Origin: an uncultured Bifidobacteriaceae bacterium
GTDB lineage: Bacteria > Actinomycetota > Actinomycetes > Actinomycetales > Bifidobacteriaceae
Length of the DNA stretch: 64,000 bases
Direction of reading: 5' to 3'
NCBI GenBank assembly: GCA_947253155.1
Contig: CAMXYK010000005.1
Location: forward strand, 14,265 to 78,264
Both the position numbers and the translations under genes were made by a program. Every line of letters starts with the position of its first letter. The first letter of the stretch is position 1. The notes under the pieces are model-generated. The model ran no database searches and was not told where the DNA came from. It saw only the letters and a list, made by a program, of their open reading frames with translations. Of the stretch, positions 22,346 to 32,569 are shown piece by piece.

Positions 22346-24619
22346 TTAGTCAAAATCTTTATCTTCTTTAGTGCGAATAATGACTAATTGTTGTGTTGGC
22401 CTTGTCATGGCAACATAAAGATTTGCTGCGGCAGTGAGCATAGAAGATGCTTCTTGCTCAATTTGAGAAGGCTGAAGCACAATCACTGCGTCGTATTCAA
22501 GTCCTTTTACTTCTTCAGCTGTGCAAACGCTGCATTGACGATCATCTGGATCTTGTTTATTAAGCTTAATCCATGTCTCTTCTGGCAATGCATGTTTTAA
22601 TGCTTGATTCACAACATCTTTAACGTGCTGGACTTTTTCTAAAGGAGTAACAATTGAGATTCGACCGCTTCCGTCATCTGCAACAAACTTTTTGAACATA
22701 TCAACGCAGTACTTTGCTAATGCTTCTTCGCTCTCTTTCTCAGATTCAACAGTGCAAGATATCAACGAATCAGGAACAGAGCGCACAGCATGAACTGTAG
22801 ATATGTACAAGCCGGATTTTTTAGCAAGTTCACTTGAAACTTCGGAAACTTCGCGAGGATTACGATAATTAATCGTCAACTCGTAAAGATCCCAGTTTGC
22901 TTCTCCAAACAGAGAATTCATATTCTTTTGCCAACGGTGAGTTCCACCAAGAGAAGAAGTTTGTGCAACATCGCCAACAATAGTAAAGGAGCGTGAAGGG
23001 CATCGACGAATAAGCATACGCCAATCCATAGCAGTAAGCTCTTGAGCTTCATCGACCACTATGTGACCATATGTCCATTCACGGTCTGATGCTGCTTTTC
23101 GAGCAAGCATACCAGCGTCATCTCCCTGCAAATTGTCAAGAAGCATATCTGCAGTTACTATTCCATTTCCAATACCGGCTTGAGCTAAAGTATCAGCTGC
23201 AAACTGTTGTTCTTCAAGCTTTTTAGCTTGTAGAGCGGCTTTTTGAGAATCAAGTTTAGGATCAGGTCCAAGTAATTCCATTGCTTCGTCAAGAAGTGGA
23301 ATATCAGAACGTGTTAAAGGACTTCCCTTTGGCCTAGTAAGGCTTTCAATATCTTCTTCACTAAGCCAAGGAGCATATTTTCGCAACTTATCAGGCTTGG
23401 AAAAAAGCTGGTCTATAAGCCATTCTCCAGTCATAGGCAACCAAGAAAGATTAAGTGTAATGCGTAGCTTATCGTCTAAACGAAGTTGAGAAGTTATGTC
23501 GTTTAATTCAGCCTGATCAGGAACGTAATCAAGCTGTTCCAAATAGCGGTTTTTCAATATGCTAAGAACAGTTTTAACAAATGTGTTACGTGCTTGATTA
23601 TGAGGTTGGTGACTGCGTTGCGCATCGGATTGTGCAAGCTTAATATCCTCTTCTAAAAGTGGGACGCTAAATCCTCCAATATGCAATGTTGGAAGATTTT
23701 TTGGTATGCGAATGCGCGACGCAATAGCGTTAGAAATAACTGTGCGCATCTTGTACATTCCCTTTAGCTTTGCTGCGTGAGGGGAATCTTCGCAAGTTGC
23801 ATGTATTCCAGGAATTAAGTCTGCAATAGTACGGCTCACTACGCCAGTTTCACCTAAGGAAGGAAGTACTTGATCAATATAGCGCAAAAATGCTGAGCTT
23901 GGTCCAACAATAAGAACGCCAGAACGTTCTAGCTTTCGTCGATGAGTATAAAGCAAGTATGCGGCGCGATGCAAAGCTACGGCCGTTTTTCCTGTTCCAG
24001 GTCCGCCTTGAACCACAATAGTTCGATCAAGAGGAGCTCGAATAATACGATCCTGCTCTGCCTGAATAGTGGCTACAATATCAGTCATTTTTCCGGTTCT
24101 GCGAGATCCCAAAGAAGCAAGTAAAGCGCCTTCACCAGTAAGAGTTCCTTGCTGTGAAGCTTTTCCTACTTCTTCAGAATGTATATCAAGAACTTCGTCT
24201 TCAATACCAATAACATCTCTGAAACGGAGAGTAATATGACGTCTCATAACAATATCGCCATGATGCGAAGGCGTGGCCTCATAAAAAGGTCGAGCAGCTT
24301 CAGCACGCCAATCTGTAAGAATAGGATCGTGCTCTTCGCTAAGCAAACCTATGCGGCCAATATAACGATGAGTACCTTCTGTATTGTCAAGTCTTCCAAA
24401 AACAAGACGGTCTTCAACAGCACGTAATTGTGTAAGACGATCCTCGTACATAGTTGCAAAAGAATCACGTTCGGTTCGCTGAGTAGGGGATCCGTGAGAA
24501 CCAGCTGCTCGAACTGTGTCTAAACGTGTACGAATAGTGTTGCGCAAGTCGTCGAGTCGACCGTAAGCGCGGTCAACAGCCTGCTGTTCTTCGCTAAGTT
24601 GTGAGGAATAAGTAGACAT
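22346..24619 (-). CDS. helD: HelD-like RNA polymerase recycling ATPase (UvrD superfamily)
   Basis: Protein of 757 residues. An N-terminal coiled-coil arm (about 1-60) is followed by a UvrD-type motor: Walker A QGGPGTGKTAVALHRAAY near residue 207, Walker B VVDEAQELTAMDWRML near 521, GDVAQTSS, and the C-terminal EVKGLEYDAVIVLQP and YVAMTRPTQQLVI motifs. HelD proteins enter stalled RNA polymerase and pull it off DNA; in actinobacteria some also protect against rifampicin. The lack of the DNA-helicase accessory domains of UvrD supports HelD, but a UvrD-like DNA helicase remains possible. It is transcribed alone, converging on nrdR. The ribosome site is weak (GAAG). Confidence 0.82.
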   Translation of the reverse strand: MSTYSSQLSEEQQAVDRAYGRLDDLRNTIRTRLDTVRAAGSHGSPTQRTERDSFATMYEDRLTQLRAVEDRLVFGRLDNTEGTHRYIGRIGLLSEEHDPILTDWRAEAARPFYEATPSHHGDIVMRRHITLRFRDVIGIEDEVLDIHSEEVGKASQQGTLTGEGALLASLGSRRTGKMTDIVATIQAEQDRIIRAPLDRTIVVQGGPGTGKTAVALHRAAYLLYTHRRKLERSGVLIVGPSSAFLRYIDQVLPSLGETGVVSRTIADLIPGIHATCEDSPHAAKLKGMYKMRTVISNAIASRIRIPKNLPTLHIGGFSVPLLEEDIKLAQSDAQRSHQPHNQARNTFVKTVLSILKNRYLEQLDYVPDQAELNDITSQLRLDDKLRITLNLSWLPMTGEWLIDQLFSKPDKLRKYAPWLSEEDIESLTRPKGSPLTRSDIPLLDEAMELLGPDPKLDSQKAALQAKKLEEQQFAADTLAQAGIGNGIVTADMLLDNLQGDDAGMLARKAASDREWTYGHIVVDEAQELTAMDWRMLIRRCPSRSFTIVGDVAQTSSLGGTHRWQKNMNSLFGEANWDLYELTINYRNPREVSEVSSELAKKSGLYISTVHAVRSVPDSLISCTVESEKESEEALAKYCVDMFKKFVADDGSGRISIVTPLEKVQHVKDVVNQALKHALPEETWIKLNKQDPDDRQCSVCTAEEVKGLEYDAVIVLQPSQIEQEASSMLTAAANLYVAMTRPTQQLVIIRTKEDKDFD

Positions 24620-24958
24620 ATGCGTCCATTCTTCGTAAAATTTGCAACCAAATTGTATCCAAATTAAGGCATTTAAGTATATCTCGAGGCTTATACACTA
24701 TTTTTCTCGTGTTGTGATATTTCAACTTGTTAAAAAGATTTTTTAAAAATTTACTGTATTTGCTTTGTATGCACAAAATACGATATAAACATATGTTTAT
24801 AAGAGTTGATTTTGAATTATAAAGCGATAGAATTCTTGAGTTGTACAGCATAAAACGATTAAGAGAATATTCTTCGTTTTTGGTACCGCATAAAAGATTA
24901 AATGTATTGCAGTATCACTGTTGATATTGCAAGCTTACGATACAGAAAGGTTGTTCTG
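24620..24958. other. Divergent promoter region, helD and nucleoside hydrolase
   Basis: An AT-rich stretch of 339 bp without a gene-length frame. The only clear element is the 18-bp palindrome at 24784-24801. GAAAGG near 24945 is the ribosome site of the hydrolase gene. Confidence 0.6.
24784..24801. promoter_or_regulatory. 18-bp perfect palindrome, operator-like
   Basis: TATAAACATATGTTTATA is perfectly symmetrical without a spacer. It resembles SOS-like site 1 (AAACATATGTT) but lacks GAAC, so a different dimeric regulator is more likely. It lies between helD and the nucleoside hydrolase gene, 157 nt before the latter. Confidence 0.5.
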
Positions 24959-25915
24959 ATGAAGAAGCTTATTCTTGATTTGGACACTGGCGTTGACGAT
25001 ACATTAGCAATTTCTTACGCCCTTGGTAGCCCAGAAGTTGAGCTTATTGGCATTACTGGAACTTATGGCAATGTTCTTATGGAACAGGGCGTGCGCAATG
25101 CTCTTGCTATTACTGACTTGTTTGGTCATCCAGAAGTGAAAGTGTATCGTGGTTTATCGCACGCAAGCAAGAAGGATTCATTTGAAGTATTGCCAATTTC
25201 TGCATTTATCCATGGTGATAATGGTATTGGCGATGTTGTTATTCCAGATTCCAAGCGTGAAGCTGAGTCAGAACCAGCTGTTGATTTCATAATTGACGCA
25301 GTTAAGACTTATGGCAAGGATCTTATTTATGTTCCAACTGGTCCTATGACAAATATTGCTGCTGCATTGCATAAGGCTCCAGAAATCAAAGATGAAATTG
25401 GCAAGATTGTTCTTATGGGCGGCGCTCTTACAATTCATGGAAATGTAACTCCTTGGATGGAAGCTAATATTTCTCAAGATCCAGATGCAGCTGACGTTCT
25501 GTTCCGTTCTGGCGCTCCAGTAACAATGGTTGGTTTGGATGTAACATTGCAAACCTTGCTTACCTATAAGGAAACGCAACAGTGGCGTGATCTTGGCACA
25601 AAAGCTGGTAAGTTCCTTGCGGATATGACTGACTTCTACATTAAGGCTTACGAGACTACTGCTCCTCACCTTGGTGGCTGCGGTTTGCACGATCCGTTGG
25701 CTGTTGCAGTTGCTGTTGACCCAACGCTTGTAACTACGTTGCCGATTAACATGCAAGTGGATGTGGAAGGTCCAACTCGTGGCCGCACTATTGGTGATGT
25801 CACTCGTTTGAACGATCCAGTTAAAACTATGCAAGTAGCTGTTGGAGTAGATGTTAAACGCTTCTTGAGTGAATTTATGTCCCGCATTTCTGGTTTAGCA
25901 AAAATTGCAGGCTGA
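24959..25915 (+). CDS. Nucleoside hydrolase (inosine-uridine preferring type), copy 1
   Basis: Cytoplasmic Ca2+-dependent enzyme of 318 residues that hydrolyses nucleosides to base and ribose. The family N-terminus LILDLDTGVDDTLAISYAL holds the DxDxGxDD cluster that binds Ca2+ and ribose, and GPMTNIAAALHKAPEI with VLMGGAL follow near residues 125-150. The C-terminal GLHDPLAVAVAVDP carries the catalytic-region His-Asp. I set ATG 24959 because GAAAGG lies 9 nt upstream and the protein then begins at the conserved strand. An MFS transporter gene follows after 102 nt and may import the nucleoside. Substrate preference is not readable. Confidence 0.92.
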   Translation: MKKLILDLDTGVDDTLAISYALGSPEVELIGITGTYGNVLMEQGVRNALAITDLFGHPEVKVYRGLSHASKKDSFEVLPISAFIHGDNGIGDVVIPDSKREAESEPAVDFIIDAVKTYGKDLIYVPTGPMTNIAAALHKAPEIKDEIGKIVLMGGALTIHGNVTPWMEANISQDPDAADVLFRSGAPVTMVGLDVTLQTLLTYKETQQWRDLGTKAGKFLADMTDFYIKAYETTAPHLGGCGLHDPLAVAVAVDPTLVTTLPINMQVDVEGPTRGRTIGDVTRLNDPVKTMQVAVGVDVKRFLSEFMSRISGLAKIAG

Positions 25916-26017
25916 TAAGCTCCGTTTATTGCATCTAAAGCATCCTACTGCATCTTACAGTAGCTTGCATTAACTTAAATTATTTAAATATATACGTAAT
26001 AAGTTGATTGGATTATT

Positions 26018-27442
26018 ATGACTGAAAATGCAACATCTATTGCAGTAGATCCATATGAGGATCCTAAAACTCGTGATAAGGTGGCGATTTATTCGCTTAT
26101 TTTATTGCTGATTACCTTTATTCTTGGCACATTGTGCTTGCAAGGCTTTAACTTGGTATTTAACCAGATTGGTAAGTCTGTTGGAGCGCCAGAACAGGCA
26201 TCTCTTATTACAAGTTTGCCTATTATTGTTCTTGGCATCGTGTGCTTTATTTATGGATCTCTTGGTGACTTTGTGTCGCTTCGTAGGCTTATAACAATCG
26301 GTTTGGTGACGCTGTTTGTTGGCTCATTATTTGGTTTTATTGCTAACTTCTACTTCACGCCAAATCTTTGGACTGTTATTGTAGCTCGAATTTTGCAAAC
26401 TGCTGGCGAACAGGTTGCAGGATCTTCCTTCTTGGTTATTGCAACTAAGTATTTGCGTAATGATTTGAAGGTTATTTTCTTCGGACTCTTTACTGCAGCG
26501 TATCAGCTTTCTGCTTCTATTGGTGTGTTTGCAGCAGGTATTTTAAGCTCTATTGCTTGGCAATATTTGTTCCTTATTCCTGCAATAACAATCGTGTTCT
26601 TGCCAGTGCTTGTTAAATGCTTGCCTACAAAGAACGGTATTGGTGGAAAGATTGATAAGCTCGGCTTCACCGTATTCGGCATTGCCGTAACGCTTCTTAC
26701 GCTGTTCTTCTCCTACAAGGCTTGGGGATTGTTGCTTGGTTCCATTGTGCTTTTCGTTTTGTTCGCTTTCTACATTATGAAGGCAAAGAACCCATTCGTA
26801 ACTCCTGCATTCTTTAAGAATAAGCGTTGGCTTTCTGGCATTATTCTTATTTTCATCTTCTACTTCACTAATTACTGCATGCCTCCAATTTATAACGTTA
26901 TTGGCGGCGCTATTTACCATATGGACACTAATAAGGTTTCTTCTTACCTTGTTTGGGCTTTCGTATGCGCTGCAGTATTTGGCGTGTTCTCCGGTACGAT
27001 TATTAGTCATATTGGTCGCAAAGCCGGTATTATTACAGCAGCATTCTTGATGATTGTTGGCTGGGTTGGTGCAGCTTTGCTTATCAACACTGATTTCATG
27101 TCGCTTACTATCTGCGCATGCATATACTACGCGGGTTGCGGTTTAATGTATTCTCCAATCGTTTCAACAGTTCTTTCTGCTCTTCCAGTTGAAGAATCCG
27201 GCCGTGGTTGCGGCATGAATGATTTGATTATGAACGTTACCGCTTCTATTGGTATTTCTATTTTCAGCGGTTTCTTTGGAGGAGATTTATTCAAAGGATT
27301 CTCCTTCAGCGGTCTTAGCGGACAGGCGGCAGGTTATTCCAATTTGCTTATGATGGGTGCTGCAGTAGCCATCATCGGTTTAGTGGTTTACTTGGTTCGT
27401 AGCTGCTTTATTTCTGAAAAGAAGGAACTTACTGAAGAATAG
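26018..27442 (+). CDS. MFS transporter, TetA/DHA2-like fold, possible nucleoside importer
   Basis: Membrane protein of 474 residues with 12 to 14 hydrophobic segments, starting after a short acidic cytoplasmic tail. YGSLGDFVSLRRLITIGLV is the MFS loop 2-3 motif in variant form, and the helix with FGVFSGTIISHIGRKAG gives its second-half copy. This layout is common in drug exporters of the DHA2 group, but the gene sits directly behind a nucleoside hydrolase, so nucleoside uptake is an equally reasonable inference. The ribosome site before ATG 26018 is weak. It ends at a strong terminator. Confidence 0.8.
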   Translation: MTENATSIAVDPYEDPKTRDKVAIYSLILLLITFILGTLCLQGFNLVFNQIGKSVGAPEQASLITSLPIIVLGIVCFIYGSLGDFVSLRRLITIGLVTLFVGSLFGFIANFYFTPNLWTVIVARILQTAGEQVAGSSFLVIATKYLRNDLKVIFFGLFTAAYQLSASIGVFAAGILSSIAWQYLFLIPAITIVFLPVLVKCLPTKNGIGGKIDKLGFTVFGIAVTLLTLFFSYKAWGLLLGSIVLFVLFAFYIMKAKNPFVTPAFFKNKRWLSGIILIFIFYFTNYCMPPIYNVIGGAIYHMDTNKVSSYLVWAFVCAAVFGVFSGTIISHIGRKAGIITAAFLMIVGWVGAALLINTDFMSLTICACIYYAGCGLMYSPIVSTVLSALPVEESGRGCGMNDLIMNVTASIGISIFSGFFGGDLFKGFSFSGLSGQAAGYSNLLMMGAAVAIIGLVVYLVRSCFISEKKELTEE

Positions 27443-27501
27443 TCTAAATAGGCTAATAGTTAAGCAAAGTAAACAAAGTAATCAAAGTAAACAAAAATAA
27501 T

Positions 27502-27538
27502 AGTAGACGGTCGTACAAAATACGTGCGACCGTCTACT
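27502..27538 (+). terminator. Terminator after the MFS gene, bidirectional
   Basis: Perfect 12-bp arms AGTAGACGGTCG (27502-27513) and CGACCGTCTACT (27527-27538) followed by TTTTAGAT. Just before it, CAAAGTAA recurs three times (about 27465-27490). Confidence 0.88.
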
Positions 27539-27568
27539 TTTTAGATACTTGTTTTTCGATACTTATTT

Positions 27569-30500
27569 TTATGCGTCTAGCTTTCGCATTCTTTGTATGC
27601 TAATTGGGTATGCTGTGCCAAGTTCTTGCGCCCAAAGTGACACATAAAACTCTTCGCACATCCAACGTAATTTTTCTGCTTTAGATTGTGCTTCATCATG
27701 AGACGGACCAGATGGAAGTTTACTTGCTTTATCTTGTGCTTTTTCTACAATCTTGCGCGCTTCTTCAGCTTCCCAAGCCCATCGAACATCTCGATTTTTG
27801 TCTGCTTTAGCTTTAGTAAGTCTAATTACGTCTGCGTGTAAATATTTTTCAATACGAGGCAAAGACTCAGATGGTGTTTTAGCAATAAACCCTTCGTAAA
27901 CAATGCTTGCAACATGCTCGCGAATAGATTGAAGCACCGATAGCAGCGGCAAATCAGCTTTTCCTGAAACAGCTTTACTTACTTCTGCTTGACGTTTCAA
28001 AATATTAATAACATCGTGAGCAATCGCATACACTGTGTCTTCGTACACTTCGGATACGTTAGCAACAGCTTCTTGAAGCAAAGAGTCGTTGCTAATATTT
28101 TCCGTATTAGGAAGCAAACGCTTTACTGCAGCCATTTGTAAATCTTCTGCAAGAGTTTTAGACGAAGAATAAGGTGCAGCTGCAAGAAGTAACGCTTCGG
28201 ATCCAAGCCAGCGAGAAGTAATGCGTTTATCATCTAGTCTAAGCATGTTTAACGCACCATCCCACACCATTTGCGAGCGCGAAAGATTCGTAGCTCCAGA
28301 CTTGTGCAATAAATCTGCTCGCTCAATCACATTTCCAGCTTGTGCTGCTTTATTCGCTTTACGGTTTACTACTGCGCGAGCTGATTCTCGAGCTTCTTTA
28401 GCAAAACGTTGCTGTAATGCAACCAAGGACTTGTCGGTGCCAAGAACTGTAGGCTTTACGCGATTTGAATTGTTGCGAGCGTTATTTTTATTGCGATTTC
28501 CTGTAAATTTCCGTTCTTCAACGCTGAATGTTACGCGCAAGTACGGTGCAAGTCTGCTTATTTGTTCATCGTCAAAAACTTCTGGATGAATTTGCGCTCC
28601 AACTACACAAATAGCTGCTTTTGTGAAAACTTCACGAAAATCTGGCCACGCAAAATCACTTGATCTACTTGAATCGCTTGAGCTACTTGAATCACTTAAA
28701 TCGTTGCCAGTTTCATCAATACCAGGAAGACTGCTGTAATTTTCGTCAATCCACTCGCGAATTTTATTAGCAGTATCCGGTGCCGGCACAAATTGCACGC
28801 GAAGTGCTTTTGGCAACGACTTAATCATGCCAATAATAAGCTCATCAAGTAAGCCTGGAACATTCCATGTAAACTCTTCAGGCGTTAAGCGAGAAAGCGT
28901 ATGCAATGGCACATGAACTGTTACGCCATCCAAAGGATTATGCGGATCATACACGTAGCTTAAGCGAAGTTTAAGAGCTTGTCCGTCGGTTCCAACAGTA
29001 TTCCAATGGTCAGGATAATCAGCTAAATCAGTGCTTTGAGCGGTTTGTAAACGCTCAACTTCTTCAGGATTAAAGTCAAGTTTGTGAGTATTTTCCTCGC
29101 GACTATCTTTCCACCATTTCGCAAGTGTTGTAATAGTAGTAGCTTCTTGCGGAAGATTTGTATCGTAAAAAGTAAATAAATCCTCGTCATTTACAGTTTC
29201 GCTTATTTGACGCGTGCGATTTGCTTGATTGTCAGCATCGTCAAGAACAGCACGATTAGACGTAATAAACTCATCGTGTGGGAATCGTTGCTGAACGTCG
29301 CCTTCAACTAATCCTTGACGAATCATAATCATTCGTGCTTCATAAGGATTAATTCTTGCCCATTGAACTGTGCGATCTTGAACAATAGGCAATCCGTATA
29401 GCAATACTTTAGATTTTGCTATAGCGGCGCCTTTAGAAGCGCTCCAGTGTGCGTCAGAATAGGTGATTCTTGTAAGATTTTTAGCAAGTGGCTCAGCCCA
29501 AGCAGGGTCTATTTGTGCGCAATATCTTGCCCAAAGTCTTGAAGTTTCAACCAATTCCGTGCACATTACCCATGAAGGTGTAGTTTTCGAAACAGAAGAA
29601 GCTGGAAATATTGCGAATCTTGTGCCACGAGCGCCTTGATAATCATTTTTAGCCATTTTTTGAGCGCGTTTCATAGCTCTAATTTTTGCTGTTCCGCTTA
29701 AACCGGCAAAATCAGAAGCTTTCGGCTCGCGTACTACTTGCATTCCCAACATTGAAAGTAAGCCTGCAAGCATTGACGTATGTATGCCTTGTGAATCCCA
29801 AGAGCAACAAAGACTGTGAGCAGCCTGCTGATTATTAGGAAGCTGACGAATTTCAAAAGACGGTCTTTTTGCAGGAATCGCTTCTCCAACTTTGTAATGT
29901 AACTCTTTGCACAAGTCTTGTAGCTGGTTTACTAAATCTTTCCATTGCTTTATGCGCAAAAAGTGGAAAAATTCAGCCTTGCATATTTTTCTAAGAGCAT
30001 TATTGCTCATATCTCCGTCAGCCTGGAATAATCGATCCCATATGTTAAGAGCAGTCAAAAAATCGCTTGTTTCGTCTGCATAACGGTTATGAAGTCTATC
30101 TGCTTCTTCGCGTTGTTCTTCCATACGCTCGCGTGGATCTTGCAAACTCAAAAACGCAACAATTACCAAAACTGCAGCAAGAGTATTCGGAGTAGTTCGT
30201 TTTGCAGCTTCAACAATCATGCGGCCTAGTCGAATATCAATTGGTAATTTAGCAAGCTCGCGACCAATATGCGTTAAAGTAATTGCACCAAATTTTCTGC
30301 TTATTGCTCCAAGCTCGGTAAGCTCATTAAAACCATCGCTTACTGCCTTAATATCCGGAGGATCAATAAAACCAAAATTAGTAATATCTTCGCCTGTTTT
30401 AGCAACGCCAACTGAAAGCATGTGCAAAACTACTGCGCCAAGCGAAGTGCGCAAAATCTCAGGATCTGTAAAACGAGAGCGAGTCTCATAATCTTCGCGA

Positions 30501-31684
30501 GAATATAATCGAATCGCAATACCGTCCGCAATACGTCCGCAACGGCCTGAACGCTGGTCAGCGCTTGCTTGAGAAATCGGCTCTATAGGAAGTCGCTGCA
30601 CTTTTGCGGATTTAGAATACCTAGAAATCCTAGCAAAACCAGGGTCAACAACGTATCTAATACCAGGAACAGTAAGAGAAGTTTCTGCAACGTTAGTAGC
30701 AATAACAATTCGCTGATGCGCGTGAGGTTCAAAAACGCGATGCTGATCTTTAGCAGAAAGACGCGCAAAAAGCGGCACTATTTCAATCGCATCCGTACGC
30801 TTCATATCGCTCGCACGCACGCCAAAATAAGAGCGCAATCCTGCTTCAAATTCACGAATATCGCGCTCGCCAGAAGCAAAAACCATAATGTCACGAGCGC
30901 CTAGTTCGTGGCTGGAATGAATTACCAGCTGTGCGCACGCGCGAGTTACTGCAGCCGACATATCTTCGTCAGAAATGTCAGAACGATCACTTTCGCTTAA
31001 CTGGCTTTCTGCAACAGAATCCTCATCCATAGTAATGTCTGCAAAACCAGGAACGTGACGCATAAGTGAAGGTGCGGAGCCAAGCGGCTCATAAAGTACT
31101 TTAACAGGGTATGTGCGTCCAGAAACTTCAATAACCGGAACCTTAATTCGTAACGCTTCTTCAAAATGGTCGCGGAATTTTGCAGAATCAATAGTTGCGG
31201 ACGTAATAATAAGCTTCAAATCTTTGCGTTTAGGTAGCAAAGTTGTTAAATATCCCAGTAGAAAATCAATATTAAGGCTGCGCTCGTGAGCTTCGTCAAT
31301 AATAATCGTATCGTAGCGAGTAAGTAGAGGATCTCGCTGAATTTGCGCAAGTAAAATGCCGTCTGTGGCGATTAGAAGCTTTGTTTTAGATGAACTTTCA
31401 TCGGTAAATCGCACTTGATAACCGATTTCTTCACCGAGTTTTACTTCCATTTCGCTAGCAATACGCTCTGCTACGGTGCGCGCAGCTAAGCGTCTAGGCT
31501 GAGTGTGTATTATTTGCTTTCCTCTGCCGCCTCTTCCAAGTTCAAGCGCCATTTTTGGGATTTGCGTAGTTTTACCGGAACCAGTTTGTCCGGAAACAAT
31601 CACAACTTGCGAAGATTTTATTGCTTCAATAATTTCGTCGTGTGCTGCGCAAATAGGAAGATCAGTAGGGTAGTCAAATTTCAT
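27569..31684 (-). CDS. hrpA: ATP-dependent RNA helicase HrpA (DEAH family)
   Basis: Protein of 1371 residues, close to the usual HrpA length. It has Walker A SGQTGSGKTTQIPKMA (about 31-46), the DEAH box IIIDEAHERSLNIDFLLGYL near residue 130, SATID, the RRSGRCGRIADG-type motif VI written as ADQRSGRCGRIADG near 370, then the HA2/OB-fold region and the large DUF3418 C-terminal domain. HrpA rescues ribosomes stalled or collided on mRNA in E. coli. An acidic, serine-rich insert (SDSSSSSDSSRSSDF) occurs at about residues 1000-1015. The gene begins 25 nt after the methyltransferase gene on the same strand, so they are likely co-transcribed. Confidence 0.95.
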   Translation of the reverse strand: MKFDYPTDLPICAAHDEIIEAIKSSQVVIVSGQTGSGKTTQIPKMALELGRGGRGKQIIHTQPRRLAARTVAERIASEMEVKLGEEIGYQVRFTDESSSKTKLLIATDGILLAQIQRDPLLTRYDTIIIDEAHERSLNIDFLLGYLTTLLPKRKDLKLIITSATIDSAKFRDHFEEALRIKVPVIEVSGRTYPVKVLYEPLGSAPSLMRHVPGFADITMDEDSVAESQLSESDRSDISDEDMSAAVTRACAQLVIHSSHELGARDIMVFASGERDIREFEAGLRSYFGVRASDMKRTDAIEIVPLFARLSAKDQHRVFEPHAHQRIVIATNVAETSLTVPGIRYVVDPGFARISRYSKSAKVQRLPIEPISQASADQRSGRCGRIADGIAIRLYSREDYETRSRFTDPEILRTSLGAVVLHMLSVGVAKTGEDITNFGFIDPPDIKAVSDGFNELTELGAISRKFGAITLTHIGRELAKLPIDIRLGRMIVEAAKRTTPNTLAAVLVIVAFLSLQDPRERMEEQREEADRLHNRYADETSDFLTALNIWDRLFQADGDMSNNALRKICKAEFFHFLRIKQWKDLVNQLQDLCKELHYKVGEAIPAKRPSFEIRQLPNNQQAAHSLCCSWDSQGIHTSMLAGLLSMLGMQVVREPKASDFAGLSGTAKIRAMKRAQKMAKNDYQGARGTRFAIFPASSVSKTTPSWVMCTELVETSRLWARYCAQIDPAWAEPLAKNLTRITYSDAHWSASKGAAIAKSKVLLYGLPIVQDRTVQWARINPYEARMIMIRQGLVEGDVQQRFPHDEFITSNRAVLDDADNQANRTRQISETVNDEDLFTFYDTNLPQEATTITTLAKWWKDSREENTHKLDFNPEEVERLQTAQSTDLADYPDHWNTVGTDGQALKLRLSYVYDPHNPLDGVTVHVPLHTLSRLTPEEFTWNVPGLLDELIIGMIKSLPKALRVQFVPAPDTANKIREWIDENYSSLPGIDETGNDLSDSSSSSDSSRSSDFAWPDFREVFTKAAICVVGAQIHPEVFDDEQISRLAPYLRVTFSVEERKFTGNRNKNNARNNSNRVKPTVLGTDKSLVALQQRFAKEARESARAVVNRKANKAAQAGNVIERADLLHKSGATNLSRSQMVWDGALNMLRLDDKRITSRWLGSEALLLAAAPYSSSKTLAEDLQMAAVKRLLPNTENISNDSLLQEAVANVSEVYEDTVYAIAHDVINILKRQAEVSKAVSGKADLPLLSVLQSIREHVASIVYEGFIAKTPSESLPRIEKYLHADVIRLTKAKADKNRDVRWAWEAEEARKIVEKAQDKASKLPSGPSHDEAQSKAEKLRWMCEEFYVSLWAQELGTAYPISIQRMRKLDA

Positions 31685-31709
31685 AATATGCGAGTTCTTT
31701 TCTTAAATT

Positions 31710-32462
31710 TTAATTTCTTTTCACTTCAATAACTCGGTACCCTTTGGAACTTGCATATTTTTCAACGCTGTAGCTTTCGCCAAGATTTTCTGCAAGCCAA
31801 GTAATAAGTGAGTCTGATCCAAGATTTTTTTGCACAACAAGGTAAGCTTTTCCTCCCACTTTTAAGCGAGGAATCCAAGTAAGCAATATGTTGTGCAATA
31901 TTTCTTTTCCAACGCGAATTGGAGGATTAGACCATATAATATCAAAATTATTAAATTCTAAAGTATTGTTTTCTTTAGAACTATTTTCTTTTAAAGCGTC
32001 ATCTACTAAAGAAGTGTGAATATGCTTTAATCCAGCGTTTTTTGCGTTTAATTCAGTAAGCTCTAGCGCACGCTCATTAACATCAATTGCGAAAACTTCC
32101 GCTTCTGGAGATTCCAATCCAAAAGCGAGGCTAATAGGACCCCATCCGCAACCAATATCTAGGAATTTGCCTGATTTTGGCAACTCTGGAGCATGTTTAA
32201 GCAATACAGAAGTGCCTAAATCAAGCCTAGAAGCACTAAATACGCCGTTAGAAACCTGCACAGTTACGTCATTGTCTATTAAAGTTACGTGTAAAGTGCG
32301 ACGCTCGTCAATCGATGAAGGTTCAGCTGAAAAGTATTGTTCGCCACTTATTTTTTGTTGCTTTTGTTTATTCTGTTGCTTTTGCGTATTTTGTGGCTGT
32401 GCTTTTTTTGATTGGTTTGATTCTTGTAACTGCTTTGCTTTTTTCGATTGCTGCTTACTCAT
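31710..32462 (-). CDS. Class I SAM methyltransferase, RsmC-like
   Basis: Protein of 250 residues with a Gln/Lys-rich disordered N-terminus (about 1-40) and a methyltransferase core: GKFLDIGCGWGPISLAFG is the SAM-binding loop near residue 100, and IIWSNPPIRVGKE carries the NPP motif of enzymes that methylate base amino groups. This core matches RsmC, which makes m2G in the 16S rRNA, but it lacks the duplicated N-terminal half of enterobacterial RsmC, as is usual in Gram-positive homologues. The rRNA target is inferred from the family. It is divergent from hflX and precedes hrpA by 25 nt. Confidence 0.85.
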   Translation of the reverse strand: MSKQQSKKAKQLQESNQSKKAQPQNTQKQQNKQKQQKISGEQYFSAEPSSIDERRTLHVTLIDNDVTVQVSNGVFSASRLDLGTSVLLKHAPELPKSGKFLDIGCGWGPISLAFGLESPEAEVFAIDVNERALELTELNAKNAGLKHIHTSLVDDALKENSSKENNTLEFNNFDIIWSNPPIRVGKEILHNILLTWIPRLKVGGKAYLVVQKNLGSDSLITWLAENLGESYSVEKYASSKGYRVIEVKRN

Positions 32463-32569
32463 AATTCGCTATTTGTTTGCTTTCGCATCGTTCTGTATTG
32501 TCGGCTCAATTAACCATAATAAAACAAACGTTGTAAAACGTCATTCACAATGGAATACAGGAGGGCATA

